A DNA stretch of 43,163 nucleotides from Novosphingobium sp. (GCA_013141325.1 JABFRE010000207.1:1-43163); one strand, 5' to 3'; shown: positions 23,885 through 34,406, counted from the first letter of the stretch. The notes: generated from the sequence alone by a model not told the origin. Made by a program: numbers and translations.

Positions 23885-24835
23885 TCAGGCGGCGGCGCGG
23901 CGCAACCGGTCGTTGATAGCGGCGCCGATTCCGGTTTCCGGCACCGGCGCCACCGCCACCCGCGGCTGCGGCGCGGCTGCGGCCTGGTGCAGGCATTCGT
24001 AGAGCCGCGCCGCCGCTTCGGCGAGATCGCCGGACGGCGAGAGACTCACCGCTCCGGCCACGGACCCGAACCCGATGTGGAATTCGTCCGAATCGGCGCT
24101 TGCAGCGCCCAGCCGCACCGGCTTGCCCGGCGCATAATGGCTGGCAAGCTGGCCCGGCGCCTCGATTCCGTTCACCGCCTTGACGTCGGGCGCTGTGCCC
24201 AGAATCGCGGCTATCTGCTCCGCGCTGACCGGCCCCGGGCGCAGCACTTGCCAGCCACCATCGGCGCGCAGCGCCACGATCGTGCTCTCGATTCCCGCCG
24301 AACAGGCTCCCCCATCCAGCACCAGCGTCACCGCCGCGCCCAGCGAGGCGGTGACGTGTTCGGCCCGGGTCGGACTGACCGCGCCGCTGCGGTTGGCCGA
24401 CGGCGCAGCCAGCGCCAGCCCGCTTTGCATCAGCAGCGCGCGCATCGCAGGGTGTGCCGGGCAGCGCAGTGCCACCGTGGGCAGGCCCGAGGTCACCGCC
24501 GGGGCGATTCGCGCGTCCGGGCTGAGCGGCAGCACCAGCGTCAGCGCACCTGGCCAGAAGGCCCGGGCCAATGCGCGGGCGCGCGAATCGAACACGGCGA
24601 GCGTTTCGCCCTGCGCCACGTCCGCCACATGGACGATCAGCGGGTTAAAATCGGGACGTCCCTTTGCACGGTAGATTGCCGCTACGGCAGCCGCACTATC
24701 GGCCCGGGCGGCCAGACCATAGACCGTTTCGGTCGGCACAGCCACCAGCCCGCCAGCGCGCAGCACTTCGGCAGCCGCAGCAATGCCGGCCGGGTCGGCC
24801 GGGCGGATTGCAGAACCGAGATGCTTGCCGGACAT
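23885..24835 (-). CDS. L-threonylcarbamoyladenylate synthase (Sua5/YciO/YrdC, TsaC family)
   Basis: GGLVAVPTETVYGLAARADSAAAVAAIYRAKGRPDFNPLIVHV...FWPGALTLVLPLS...PSANRSGAVSPT, with a Sua5-type C-terminal domain. Confidence 0.95.
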   Translation of the reverse strand: MSGKHLGSAIRPADPAGIAAAAEVLRAGGLVAVPTETVYGLAARADSAAAVAAIYRAKGRPDFNPLIVHVADVAQGETLAVFDSRARALARAFWPGALTLVLPLSPDARIAPAVTSGLPTVALRCPAHPAMRALLMQSGLALAAPSANRSGAVSPTRAEHVTASLGAAVTLVLDGGACSAGIESTIVALRADGGWQVLRPGPVSAEQIAAILGTAPDVKAVNGIEAPGQLASHYAPGKPVRLGAASADSDEFHIGFGSVAGAVSLSPSGDLAEAAARLYECLHQAAAAPQPRVAVAPVPETGIGAAINDRLRRAAA

Positions 24836-24890
24836 GGCCTCCCGCTATAGGCGGGATCGCGCAAAGCCAAGGAAAACCGCGAGAGTGCCC

Positions 24891-26627
24891 ATGGAATTCA
24901 CTGCCGCTACCGCCGATCAGATCGCTGCCATCCGGGTCAACGCCGGGATCGCGGAGCTGGCGGCAGACCCGCGCTTCGCCGCCGCCAGCCCCGATCTGGT
25001 GGAGGCCATCGTCGAGGGAATCGGCCAGTTCGCAGCCGGCGAATTCGCTCCGCTCAACCGCATCGGCGATCGTGAAGGCGCGAAGCTGGCGAACGGCGAG
25101 GTTTCTCTGCCCGACGGGTTTGCCGCTGCCTATCGCGCGTTCGTCGAACAGGGCTGGAATTCGATCGCGGGGCCGCAAGCCCACGGCGGACAGGGGCTGC
25201 CGTTCACCCTGGCGACCTGCGTGATCGAAAATCTCGGCACCGCCAACATGGCTTTCACCCTGTTGCCGCTGTTGACGGTCGGGGCGATCGAGGCGCTGGG
25301 GCATCATGGCAGCGCCGCCCAGCAGGCGCGCTATCTGCCCCGGCTGGTCAGCGGCGAATGGTCGGGCACGATGAACCTCACCGAGCCGCAGGCCGGATCG
25401 GACGTCGGTGCGCTGCGCACCACCGCCACCCCGATCACCGCCGGCGAGCATGCTGGCAAGTACACGATCAAGGGCACCAAGATCTTCATCACCTGGGGCG
25501 AGCACGATCTGGCGGCGAATATCATTCATCTGGTGCTGGCCCGCACCCCGGGCGCACCGGCCGGAAGCCGGGGGATCAGTCTGTTCGTGGTGCCCAAGCA
25601 CCACGTTGCCGCCGACGGCAGCCTGAGCGGCCCCAACGACCTGCGCTGCGTGAGTCTGGAGCACAAGTTGGGGATCATGGCCTCGCCCACCTGCGTCATG
25701 AGCTTTGGTGACAACGATGCCTGCATCGGCGAGCTGGTCGGCCACGAGAACGAAGGACTGAAGGCGATGTTCACGATGATGAACTCGGCCCGGATCAATG
25801 TCGGCAACCAGGGAGTGCAGATTGCCCAGCGCGCCCTGCAGCAGGCCCAGCACTTTGCGCGCGAGCGGATCCAGTCGGCGCGCGCCGGATCGCCGGACAA
25901 GGCCCCGGTGGCGATCGTCGAGCATCCCGACGTGCGGCGGATGCTGCTCAGGATGCGGGCGCTGACCGAAGCGGCGCGTGCGCTGCTCTACTACACGGCC
26001 GGCATGGTCGATCGCGGCGCGCTGGGGATTTCGGGTGCCCAGACCCGCGCCGATTGCCTGGTGCCGCTGATCAAGGCCTGGGGCACCGATGTCGGCTGCG
26101 AGGTCGCCAGCCTGGGCGTACAGATCCACGGCGGCATGGGCTTCATCGAAGAGACCGGCGCGGCCCAGCATTACCGCGACGCGCGGATCGCGCCGATCTA
26201 CGAAGGCACCAACGGGATTCAGGCGGCGGACCTTGTCACGCGCAAGCTGGGTTACGAACAGGGCGCTGTCTTGACGTCGCTGCTGCGCGAGGCGGCGCAG
26301 GACACTGCCGATTTTCCTGCGCTATCCAGTCTGGCCGACGACTGCGTGGCAATTGCTGAATGGATGACGGAATCGGCCTCGCTCGACGACCGGCTGGCAG
26401 GATCGGTGCCGTTCTGCACGATGTGCGCGGTGGCCGTCGCGGGCTGGCAGCTGGTTCGTCAGGCCCGCGCCGCCGAAGCGGACGGAGGACCGCCCGCCGC
26501 AGCCAAGCCGGTGGTGGCCCGCTATTTCGCCGAGCAGGTTGCCGCTGAAACCCGCGGGTTGAAGGCAGCGGCAACCGCCGGTGCGGACCTGCTCTATGCC
26601 CTCGACGCTGAGGCACTGGCGGGATGA
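24891..26627 (+). CDS. Acyl-CoA dehydrogenase (DmdC-like, with acetyl-DMT dehydrogenase-type C-terminal domain)
   Basis: GTMNLTEPQAGSDVGALRTTATP, YTIKGTKIFITWGEHDLAANIIHLVLAR, QIHGGMGFIEETGAAQHYRDARIAPIYEGTNGIQAADLV. Confidence 0.92.
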   Translation: MEFTAATADQIAAIRVNAGIAELAADPRFAAASPDLVEAIVEGIGQFAAGEFAPLNRIGDREGAKLANGEVSLPDGFAAAYRAFVEQGWNSIAGPQAHGGQGLPFTLATCVIENLGTANMAFTLLPLLTVGAIEALGHHGSAAQQARYLPRLVSGEWSGTMNLTEPQAGSDVGALRTTATPITAGEHAGKYTIKGTKIFITWGEHDLAANIIHLVLARTPGAPAGSRGISLFVVPKHHVAADGSLSGPNDLRCVSLEHKLGIMASPTCVMSFGDNDACIGELVGHENEGLKAMFTMMNSARINVGNQGVQIAQRALQQAQHFARERIQSARAGSPDKAPVAIVEHPDVRRMLLRMRALTEAARALLYYTAGMVDRGALGISGAQTRADCLVPLIKAWGTDVGCEVASLGVQIHGGMGFIEETGAAQHYRDARIAPIYEGTNGIQAADLVTRKLGYEQGAVLTSLLREAAQDTADFPALSSLADDCVAIAEWMTESASLDDRLAGSVPFCTMCAVAVAGWQLVRQARAAEADGGPPAAAKPVVARYFAEQVAAETRGLKAAATAGADLLYALDAEALAG

Positions 26628-27451
26628 CCGACCGGGGGGACCCGCTGGCCCGGATCGCCGCAGCGCTGGAGCGTCTCGCCCCGCCGCTGCTTGACGCGGC
26701 CGATTGGCTCAACGACCCGGCCTACGTCTGGGACGGCGCCGCGCGCGCCGTGGCCCGGATCGCCGCACCGCCGCTGGCCCTGCTCAAGGGAATAGATGCA
26801 CAGAAAGACGCGGTCACGGCCAACGTAGCGCGGCTCGCGGCCGGACATGCCGCGCATGACATGCTGCTGTGGGGCGCGCGCGGAATGGGCAAATCAGCCT
26901 TGCTGCGCGCAAGCGTCATCGCCGCGCAGCAAGCCGATCCTTCGGCCATCGCGCTGGTCCAGATCGCGCCGGAGGCGCTCGCCAGCCTGACCGGGTTGTT
27001 TGCCGAATTGGGCACCTCCTCAATGCGCCGCTTTCTGGTCTTCATCGACGACCTCGGCTTTGAAGACGCGGACAGCACCGGCCCGCGCGCGCTGCGCTCG
27101 TGGCTGGAAGGCGGGGTCGAGGCGCGCCCCGCCAACGTCCGCCTGGCCGTTACCTCCAACCGCCGTGCGATCCTGCCGCGCCACCTGTCGGAACAGGATG
27201 ATCCGATCAACCCGCGCGATGCCATCGACGATCGGCTGGCCCTGGCCGACCGCTTCGGGCTGTCGGTGGGCTTCCACGCCTGCAGCCAGGACGACTATCT
27301 GGCGATCGTCGCCGGCTACGCCAGCGAGCACGGCCTTGATTGGGCCGAGGAACATGCGCTCGAATGGGCCAAGCGACGGGGCGCGCGCTCGGGCCGGGTC
27401 GCCTGGCAATTCGTCACCGAGCTGGCCGGGCGCGCCGGGAAGGCGCTCTAG
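26624..27451 (+). CDS. DUF815-family ATP-binding protein (AAA-like)
   Basis: Walker A WGARGMGKSALLRA; Walker B FLVFIDDLGFE; VRLAVTSNRRAILPRHLSEQ...DAIDDRLALADRFGLSVGF, typical of DUF815. Confidence 0.9.
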   Translation: MTDRGDPLARIAAALERLAPPLLDAADWLNDPAYVWDGAARAVARIAAPPLALLKGIDAQKDAVTANVARLAAGHAAHDMLLWGARGMGKSALLRASVIAAQQADPSAIALVQIAPEALASLTGLFAELGTSSMRRFLVFIDDLGFEDADSTGPRALRSWLEGGVEARPANVRLAVTSNRRAILPRHLSEQDDPINPRDAIDDRLALADRFGLSVGFHACSQDDYLAIVAGYASEHGLDWAEEHALEWAKRRGARSGRVAWQFVTELAGRAGKAL

Positions 27452-27461
27452 GTCACAGACC

Positions 27462-28931
27462 CTACTGCTGCCTCACGGTAGCGTCCGATTTGAACGACGC
27501 GCTGTATTCGGCATTGGGATCACCCTTCAGCTCGCGCTGCGCGGGCATGCGCGCGGTGACCACCGGCTTGATCGCGGCCGCCGGGGCGGCGCCCGGCGCA
27601 ATCACCCGCCAGATGATCCCGGCGGTGTCATCGCTGACCAGCAGGGCTCCGTCGCGGGCGAAGCCGACCCAGGTGGGGCGGCCGTGGGTCGTACCGTTGC
27701 CCGTCAGGAAGCCGGTCAGCAGCGGTACCGGCAGACCCAGCGGATTGCCGTTGGCATCGAACTTGACGAAGACCACATCATAGCCCGACAACGGCTTGCG
27801 ATTCCACGAGCCGTGCCGCGCGATCACCGCGCCGTTGGCAAAATCGGGTCCCAGCATTTCCCCGCCTGCGACGAATGCCATGCCCAGCGGCGCGACATGC
27901 GCGCCCAGCGCGAATTCGGGTTTGCGGACATAGTCGTCGAAATATTCCGGCGGTGCAGACTTCACCCGGTCGTCATCGTATTTCTTCCAATAGACCCATG
28001 GCCAGCCATAGTGCGCGCCAACCGGCACGTTGGTGAGATAGTCCGGCACCAGATCCGGGCCAAGCTGGTCGCGCTCGTTGACGGTGGTCCACAGCTCCCC
28101 CGTGGAGGGGTTCCAGGCCAATCCGTTGGGATTGCGCAGCCCTTGGGCATACTGGCGGGCGCGGCCGGAGGTGAGGTCCAGCTCCCAGATCGCGGCGCGG
28201 CCCTTCTCGGCCTCCATGCCGTTCTCGGCAATGTTGGACGACGATCCGACCGCGACAAACAGGCGGCGACCATCGGGGCTGAGCACGATGTTGCGCATCC
28301 AGTGGTTTCCGGCGGCGGGCAGGTCCATCAACTTCTTCGGCGCGGCGCTCAGCGCCGCTTCGCCGGGCTTGTAGGCGAAGGCCAGGACCGCATTGTGGTT
28401 GGCGACGTAAAGCACGCCCTCGCGCCAGGCGAGGCCCGAAGGCGAGGCGAGTTCTCCGCCCTGCTTGAGCACGAACTTCTGCTCGGCGATCCCGTCGCCG
28501 TTGGCGTCGCGCAGCAGAACCAGAGCATCGGGCGACTTGCCGTGCGATCCGGCGCGCTCCATCAGCTTGCCCGCTATCCACCCGGTCAGGCCGCCGCCGC
28601 CCACCCCGGCCGGCGCATCGGCCAGGGCCACCACAACATCGCCGTTTGGCAAGGTCAGCATCACCCGGGGATGGTCGAGCCCCTCCGCAAAGCGCGCGAC
28701 GGTCAACCCCTTGGCGGCGACCGGGGCTTCGCCAGCGGCCCAGCCGACCGGCCTGGCGATGCCGACGCTGGGAATCTGTTCCGCCTTGGGCCTGACCAGT
28801 ACCGGATCGCGGCCGGACAGTTCATCCAGGCTCTTCTGTGCTGGCGTACCGCGCAGGACGAAGAAGACGAAACCGCCCAGGACCAGAATAAAGACCCCGA
28901 GGGCGACGAGCAGCTTGCGTTTGGTCGACAT
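27462..28931 (-). CDS. PQQ-dependent sugar dehydrogenase (sorbosone dehydrogenase family)
   Basis: N-terminal TM anchor; GLRNPNGLAWNPSTGELWTTVNERDQLGPDLVPDYLTNV; HGSWNRKPLSGYDVVFVKF; GRPTWVGFARDGALLVSDDTAGIIWRV. Confidence 0.92.
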   Translation of the reverse strand: MSTKRKLLVALGVFILVLGGFVFFVLRGTPAQKSLDELSGRDPVLVRPKAEQIPSVGIARPVGWAAGEAPVAAKGLTVARFAEGLDHPRVMLTLPNGDVVVALADAPAGVGGGGLTGWIAGKLMERAGSHGKSPDALVLLRDANGDGIAEQKFVLKQGGELASPSGLAWREGVLYVANHNAVLAFAYKPGEAALSAAPKKLMDLPAAGNHWMRNIVLSPDGRRLFVAVGSSSNIAENGMEAEKGRAAIWELDLTSGRARQYAQGLRNPNGLAWNPSTGELWTTVNERDQLGPDLVPDYLTNVPVGAHYGWPWVYWKKYDDDRVKSAPPEYFDDYVRKPEFALGAHVAPLGMAFVAGGEMLGPDFANGAVIARHGSWNRKPLSGYDVVFVKFDANGNPLGLPVPLLTGFLTGNGTTHGRPTWVGFARDGALLVSDDTAGIIWRVIAPGAAPAAAIKPVVTARMPAQRELKGDPNAEYSASFKSDATVRQQ

Positions 28932-28993
28932 AGGCCACTGGATAGGCGCAAGGCGGCTAGGCGGCAACTCCCTGCTGGGCTAATGCGCTGCTG

Positions 28994-29476
28994 ATGTACG
29001 CCTTTGCCCCCGATCCAGCGCTGACCAAGCCCGAACTCTACCGCGAACTGGCCGCCGCAGCCCGCGCGCTGGTCGCTGGCGAACCCGATCCGGTCGCGAA
29101 TATGGCCAACGTCGCGGCGCTGGTCTGGCAATTCGTCGATCGGCTCAACTGGGCCGGATTTTACCGAATGGTGGAGGGCGAGCTTGTGCTGGGACCGTTC
29201 CAGGGCAAGCCTGCGTGCTTGCGGATCGCCCTGGGCCAGGGCGTGTGCGGCGCGGCCGCCGCCACTGGCGCAACGCAGCGGGTCGAGGATGTACATGCCT
29301 TTCCCGGCCACATTGCCTGCGACGCCGACAGCCGCAGCGAACTGGTGGTGCCGGTGCTGCGCAACGGCCTCGTGATCGCGGTGATCGATCTCGACAGCCC
29401 GCTGCCCGCCCGCTTCGACGCGGAGGACGCCGCCGGGATCGAAACACTGGCCGCGGCGATCGCCGCCGCGATCTGA
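28994..29476 (+). CDS. GAF domain-containing protein, free methionine-(R)-sulfoxide reductase-like
   Basis: LVWQFVDRLNWAGFYRM...LVLGPFQGKPACLRIALGQGVCGAAAATGATQRVEDVHAFPGHIACDADSRSELVVPV is the fRMsr signature with conserved cysteines. Confidence 0.93.
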   Translation: MYAFAPDPALTKPELYRELAAAARALVAGEPDPVANMANVAALVWQFVDRLNWAGFYRMVEGELVLGPFQGKPACLRIALGQGVCGAAAATGATQRVEDVHAFPGHIACDADSRSELVVPVLRNGLVIAVIDLDSPLPARFDAEDAAGIETLAAAIAAAI

Positions 29477-29604
29477 CGTCTTGGCTTTGCTCCGAATCGG
29501 GACAGCGCGCAGACTCCGCGCGCCGGGCGCTTGGTAATCGGCGCACTGTGATGGTAAGTTCCGGGTTAACACCGGGATTCTCCGGTCCGGTTCAGGGGAC
29601 TGCC

Positions 29605-30360
29605 ATGCCGTATCGCCGTAACGCTTCCACCCTTGCCAAGGCTGCTGCCGCGCTCACCGTGCTCGTGCTTGCTGCCCCGGCCTGGGCACAGTCTGCACCG
29701 CAGCCAGCCGGAACGGTTGATGCCGAAGGACGGGTTTACGGCGATATGCCGGTGGTCCACGCCCCGCCCCCGCCCATGGCCGCGCCCTATGGTCAGCCCG
29801 GCGCTGTCCAGCCCCGCTACGATACCGCCGCGTGGGAACGCGCTCGCGAAGACTGGCTGGCCGAATGCCGCTACAACAACCGCGGCCGGCGCGGCAATAC
29901 GCTGGGCGGAGCGCTGGTTGGCGGCGTGGTCGGCGGCCTGCTGGGCAACGCGGTTGCCGGACGGGGAGACAAGACGCTGGGGACCGTGGCCGGCGCCGTC
30001 GCGGGCGCGGCAGCGGGCGGGGCCCTGGGCAACGGTGCGGACCGGCGCCAGGAACGGCGCGCGAGGGATTATTGTGAAAGCTATCTCGAGCGGCACATGG
30101 GCTATGGCCCCGCTGGATATGGCTATCCGGCTCAGGGCTATGCCTACGCCTATCAGCCGATGACCGTGATGGTCCCGGTAATGACGGTCCAGGCGCAGCC
30201 GGTCGCCGCCCCTGCGCCGCAGCCGCGCGAGTGCAAGGAAACCCAGGTGATCGAGGAATGGGTACCGGTCGCCGCCCCGGCCCGCCGCTATATCCCCCGC
30301 CGTCCGGCGCCGGACAAGCGGGTCAAGATCGTGCCGGACAAGCGCGTCCGGGTAAACTGA
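29605..30360 (+). CDS. Glycine zipper 2TM domain-containing protein (secreted/envelope)
   Basis: Signal peptide (LTVLVLAAPAWAQ); glycine zipper GNTLGGALVGGVVGGLLGNAVAGRGDKTLGTVAGAVAGAAAGGALGN. Confidence 0.85.
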   Translation: MPYRRNASTLAKAAAALTVLVLAAPAWAQSAPQPAGTVDAEGRVYGDMPVVHAPPPPMAAPYGQPGAVQPRYDTAAWERAREDWLAECRYNNRGRRGNTLGGALVGGVVGGLLGNAVAGRGDKTLGTVAGAVAGAAAGGALGNGADRRQERRARDYCESYLERHMGYGPAGYGYPAQGYAYAYQPMTVMVPVMTVQAQPVAAPAPQPRECKETQVIEEWVPVAAPARRYIPRRPAPDKRVKIVPDKRVRVN

Positions 30361-30395
30361 TCCCCGCCGCTTCGCCGAGGTCAAACAGCAGCCAG

Positions 30396-30422
30396 ACGCC
30401 TCCGGCCATGCCGGGGGCGTTT
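30396..30422 (+). terminator. Rho-independent terminator-like hairpin between convergent genes
   Basis: ACGCCTCCGGC-CAT-GCCGGGGGCGT-TT: 11-bp stem with one wobble, 36 bp after the glycine-zipper CDS stop. Confidence 0.7.
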
Positions 30423-30439
30423 CTGGTTCGACCCTGGGT

Positions 30440-31594
30440 CTAGAGGGAGCGCCCGATCAGTTCCTTCATGATCTCGCTGGTACCGCCAAAGATCCGCGTG
30501 ACCCGGGCGCCGCGCCACTGCTTGGCGATCGCATATTCGTTCATGAAGCCAGCTCCGCCGTGGAGCTGGAGGCACTTGTCGACCACTTCGCCTTGCAGTT
30601 CGGTGTGCCACAGCTTGGCCCCCGAGGCTTCGACCGGGGTCAGCTCGTGCTTGATATGGCGGGCGATGCACCAATCGATGTGCGCCCAGCCGACCTGCAG
30701 CTTGGCCTTGAGATCGGCCAGGACGAAGCGGGTGTTCTGGAAATCGAGCACCGGCTTGCCAAACGCCTTGCGGTCACGGGTGAATTCGACCGTCAGATCG
30801 AACGCGCGCTGGGCCGCCGTCTGGGCCGACACGGCGATGCCCAGCCGCTCCTGCGGCAGCTCGCTCATCAGATAGATAAAACCCTTGCCTTCCTCGCCCA
30901 GGCAATTGGTGATCGGCACGCGCACGTCCTCAAAGAACAGTTCCGAGGTGTCGGCGGCGTCGAGCCCGACCTTGTCGAGATTCCGCCCGCGCTTGAACCC
31001 GGCGCGGTCGGCTTCGACCAACACGATCGAAACGCCCTTCCAGGCCGGCTGGACATCGCTATCGGTCTTGCAGCACACCAGCACCAGATCGGCGTTCTGG
31101 CCGTTGGTGATATAGGTCTTGCTGCCGTTGATGACGTAGTGGTTGCCGTCCTTTTTCGCGGTGGTCCGCAGCGCCTGAAGATCGGACCCGGTGCCGGGCT
31201 CGGTCATGGCGATCGCGGTCACGACCTCACCGCTGACCATCTTGGGCAGCCAGGTCTGCTTCTGCTCTTCCGAGCCGTACTGGATGATGTAGTTGGCAAC
31301 GATGTCCGACTGGAGCGAAAACCCGGTCGCGACATCGGTTCCATAGCCGATCTCTTCATCGATGATTGCGTTGTAGCCGAAATCGAGACCCAGCCCGCCA
31401 TAGGCTTCGGGAACCGTCGGGCAGAGCAGGCCCAGTTCGCCGGCCTTGGGCCAGACGTCCTTTGGAATGATGCCGTCTTCGTCCCATTTGGCGGCATGCG
31501 GCTCAAGTTGTTCGGCGACAAAGCGGCGCACCGTGGCGCGGAAGGCTTCGTGATCCTCGGTGTAACAGTTGCGGGCAAGCGAATCGAGCGACAT
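30440..31594 (-). CDS. Acyl-CoA dehydrogenase
   Basis: AIAMTEPGTGSDLQALRTTAKKDGNHYVINGSKTYITNGQNADLVLVCCKT; LQLHGGAGFMNEYAIAKQWRGARVTRIFGGTSEIMKELIGRSL. Confidence 0.95.
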   Translation of the reverse strand: MSLDSLARNCYTEDHEAFRATVRRFVAEQLEPHAAKWDEDGIIPKDVWPKAGELGLLCPTVPEAYGGLGLDFGYNAIIDEEIGYGTDVATGFSLQSDIVANYIIQYGSEEQKQTWLPKMVSGEVVTAIAMTEPGTGSDLQALRTTAKKDGNHYVINGSKTYITNGQNADLVLVCCKTDSDVQPAWKGVSIVLVEADRAGFKRGRNLDKVGLDAADTSELFFEDVRVPITNCLGEEGKGFIYLMSELPQERLGIAVSAQTAAQRAFDLTVEFTRDRKAFGKPVLDFQNTRFVLADLKAKLQVGWAHIDWCIARHIKHELTPVEASGAKLWHTELQGEVVDKCLQLHGGAGFMNEYAIAKQWRGARVTRIFGGTSEIMKELIGRSL

Positions 31595-31675
31595 GGCGGT
31601 CCCTTTGGCACGTGGTCTGGCCGCTTGGCCTAAGCCCGCCGAACCGCCCGGGTCAACCGGAATTTAATCGCCCGG

Positions 31676-34360
31676 TTAAGGGGCCGCAGCAACCTGGCTG
31701 GTCGGCGCCGGATCGATCCGGATCCGCCCGAGCCGCAACGAACTGTGGGCCTGATCGATCCGCAGCAGGCCGCCGAGTTCCGCCCGTACGCCCAGCGCCG
31801 CCGCGACCTTGGCGGAAAGTCGCAGCCGGTATTCGCCATAGGGGATCGAATCGAACAACAGGTATCCGTCGAATTCGGAGACAATTCGGCGAATCACGGC
31901 GCCCGAGCCATCGACCAGTTCCACCGTCTGCCCGGCCCGGACCTCGCCATCGAGCCCGACCAGAGTCGCCTCGATCTCTCCCGTCGGCGCCAGCGGCAGC
32001 AGCAGCGGCGTGGCGACACCTGGGCGCGGGGTAACCACCATCCCGCGCCCCTTGGGCTGCAGCAGCGGATCTGGCAGGCTGCCGGTGTCGATCCCGACCA
32101 GCACCGGCACATAGGGCCGCAATCCCTCGATCACGGTCCGCCCGGCGGCATTGGTGGGCGCGCGCGAATGGCGGAAGCCCGCCTCGATCGTCACCCCTTC
32201 GACCGATCCCTCCCCCGGCTGGCGCAGCCCGTCGCCGTTGTCGTCACGAAACACTTCGACCGCCGCGGTGCCGGTCTGGGCGAGCTGCTCGCGCGCCACA
32301 CGCCAACCGCCGTCGGCTGGATCCTGACCCAGGCTGAAGGCCAGCGACAGTCCCAGGCCGATCCCGCCGCGGGTGTCGTAGCGCGCATCGCCGCGCAAAG
32401 CGAAGTGTTTGAATTGTCTTACATATCCCAAGGTAAACTGGTTGATCCGGCTGTCGCGATCATAGGCGTAGGCGCCGCGCAAAGTGGAGCGTTCGGTCAG
32501 CGTTCTTTCCGCCGTCAGCGTCGCCGCGTGCAGCCCGCGTGTGCCGCCGGCCAAGCGCCAGCTCGCCTCGCCCCGCATCCGCACACCGCGAATCGCGCTG
32601 TTACCGATCAGCTGGATGAAAGTCCCGTCGCTGGGCGCGGCGGCCAGGCCGGTGCTGCGCTTTTGCGAGAGCTCGGTGCCCAGGAACACCCGCCCGAAGC
32701 GGAACGAAGCCCGGCTGGACCATTCGAGCGTCTCGCGCCCGTCGCGCATGGTCCAGTGCCGCAGTCCGGCCTGAATCGGCAAGCTCAACCGGCCAAGCTT
32801 GACGCGCCCCGACAGCCGCAGCGATTGTTCGCGCAGTGCGTTGGCCGAGACGAGTTCACTTTCGAATGCCCCCGCCACCCACAGTGTTTCGGCCGAGAAA
32901 TAGATGCCGCCAAGACGGCCCAGCGCTTCCGCACGCAAGGCCTGGCCAGCGCCAAGCTGCTTCGCCCCCGCCAGCTGGATCAACATCGGGCCGACCGAGC
33001 GGTTGACGCTCGCTTCGACGTAGTTCCGGCGGCGGCCATTCAGCACCAGGCTTTGCCATTCGAGCCCGGCGGTCGTCCGGTCGTCGAGTCCGCGTTCCAC
33101 GCCCACGCCCCAGCGCCAACCGGTTTTCGAAGGGTCGGGATTGGAGGTCAGCTCGATCAGATCGCGATCCTGCTCGATCGCTCCGGCCCAATACCAGGTT
33201 TGACCCTTGGGAAGACTGTCGAGCCCGACCGGCATGTTCGAGCGGTCATGGCGAACCTGCCCTTGCGGGCCATAGAGCACCACATCGAAATCGTTGTCGC
33301 CGAACTGCAGCTCGATATCGGTGAATTCGTAGCGTCCGTCGCCGCGGTCGCCCTGGTAGGCGCGCAGCTCGCCGTTGACATAAAGCTCGGCATCCCAGCC
33401 CACCGGCAAGGTGCCGCGCAGTGTGGTTGCCGAAAACCGGGTCGGCCGATCGATCGGCCGGTTGGAGAGGAAGGCCCCGCGGCCAACCGCGCTCTGCCCG
33501 GTCAGGGCCCCCGGCAGCACCTGGACGTCACCCGCCGCAACCTGTGTGGCCTTGAGCGGACCGAGCAGCGTCGCAGCCGGATCATAGCGGTAGGCCCGCA
33601 ACCGCAGACTGTCGGGTACGCCCCGCGTGTCCGAAGCGAGGCGAACCTCGGTACTGGCGCCCAGTACCTCGCCGCTGGCCAGCACTTCGTACTGGGCGGT
33701 AAGATTGCCGCCGGCGGCGCGCGACCTTTGCCACTGGCTGCGCAGCAGGACGTCGACCGCAGGCGTGCGCCAGTTGCGGTAGGGGGTTTCGGCCTGAGGC
33801 AGCTTGGCGATGTCAAAATCGGCGGTCTTGCCCTTGGAAAGTCGCGCGGCGCGACTTTTGCGTTCGATCGCTTCCAGAAACGGCAGCTTGGTCTCGCTTT
33901 CGAGGCGGATGGTCATGGTTCCCAGCTCGGGCCGGAACCGCACGCCGAACCAGGCCGACAGCGCCGCCAGATCGGTGCACCAGCCTTCGGGAGTGTCGCG
34001 GATCGCGGTGGTGGCGAGCTTGCTGGTTCCGTTCATGGTTTGTACCGAAAATGCTTCGCGATCGAGAGTGAAGCGCTGGTCCTCCGCGAAGATCCAGCCG
34101 GTTGCGCGGCGCGACTTCTTGTCAAGCCGCACCGGCAGGTCGAGCGCGATGATCAGATCGGCCATGTCAACGCAGACGCCCTGCGGGGTCTGGTAGCCGC
34201 GCAGGGTTTCGCCAATCCGGTATTGTCCGGCGTGCAGCTCAAGGATCAGGGCGTCGTCGTCGTTGGCCTGCCAGGGCGCGGCGGCATGGCCGCCAGACGC
34301 GGCGGCGGCCGCCGCGAAGCCCGCAGCGGCCAAAGCCATTCGTCTGATCCAGCCCGCCAT
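31676..34360 (-). CDS. Usher-like outer-membrane protein (non-canonical chaperone-usher system)
   Basis: Signal peptide; usher-like segments GTLPVGWDAELYVNGELRAYQGDRGDGRYEFTDIELQFGDNDFDVVLYGPQGQVRHD; long barrel-like region; SdrD-B-like VEVFRDDNGDGLRQPGEGSVEGVTI; usher-like tail DPLLQPKGRGMVVTPRPGVATPLLLPLAPTGEIEATLVGLDG. Next to a pilus-type chaperone gene. Confidence 0.75.
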   Translation of the reverse strand: MAGWIRRMALAAAGFAAAAAASGGHAAAPWQANDDDALILELHAGQYRIGETLRGYQTPQGVCVDMADLIIALDLPVRLDKKSRRATGWIFAEDQRFTLDREAFSVQTMNGTSKLATTAIRDTPEGWCTDLAALSAWFGVRFRPELGTMTIRLESETKLPFLEAIERKSRAARLSKGKTADFDIAKLPQAETPYRNWRTPAVDVLLRSQWQRSRAAGGNLTAQYEVLASGEVLGASTEVRLASDTRGVPDSLRLRAYRYDPAATLLGPLKATQVAAGDVQVLPGALTGQSAVGRGAFLSNRPIDRPTRFSATTLRGTLPVGWDAELYVNGELRAYQGDRGDGRYEFTDIELQFGDNDFDVVLYGPQGQVRHDRSNMPVGLDSLPKGQTWYWAGAIEQDRDLIELTSNPDPSKTGWRWGVGVERGLDDRTTAGLEWQSLVLNGRRRNYVEASVNRSVGPMLIQLAGAKQLGAGQALRAEALGRLGGIYFSAETLWVAGAFESELVSANALREQSLRLSGRVKLGRLSLPIQAGLRHWTMRDGRETLEWSSRASFRFGRVFLGTELSQKRSTGLAAAPSDGTFIQLIGNSAIRGVRMRGEASWRLAGGTRGLHAATLTAERTLTERSTLRGAYAYDRDSRINQFTLGYVRQFKHFALRGDARYDTRGGIGLGLSLAFSLGQDPADGGWRVAREQLAQTGTAAVEVFRDDNGDGLRQPGEGSVEGVTIEAGFRHSRAPTNAAGRTVIEGLRPYVPVLVGIDTGSLPDPLLQPKGRGMVVTPRPGVATPLLLPLAPTGEIEATLVGLDGEVRAGQTVELVDGSGAVIRRIVSEFDGYLLFDSIPYGEYRLRLSAKVAAALGVRAELGGLLRIDQAHSSLRLGRIRIDPAPTSQVAAAP

Positions 34361-34406
34361 GACGTCAGGTTCCGCGCATCAAGCCCAGGATTTCCGCGCT
34401 TCCCGC

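Noticed and set aside
31664-31679. TTAA-N8-TTAA near the usher stop / acyl-CoA dehydrogenase promoter
   Set aside because: Spacing is 8 rather than the 7 expected for CtrA, and one half lies on the usher stop codon.
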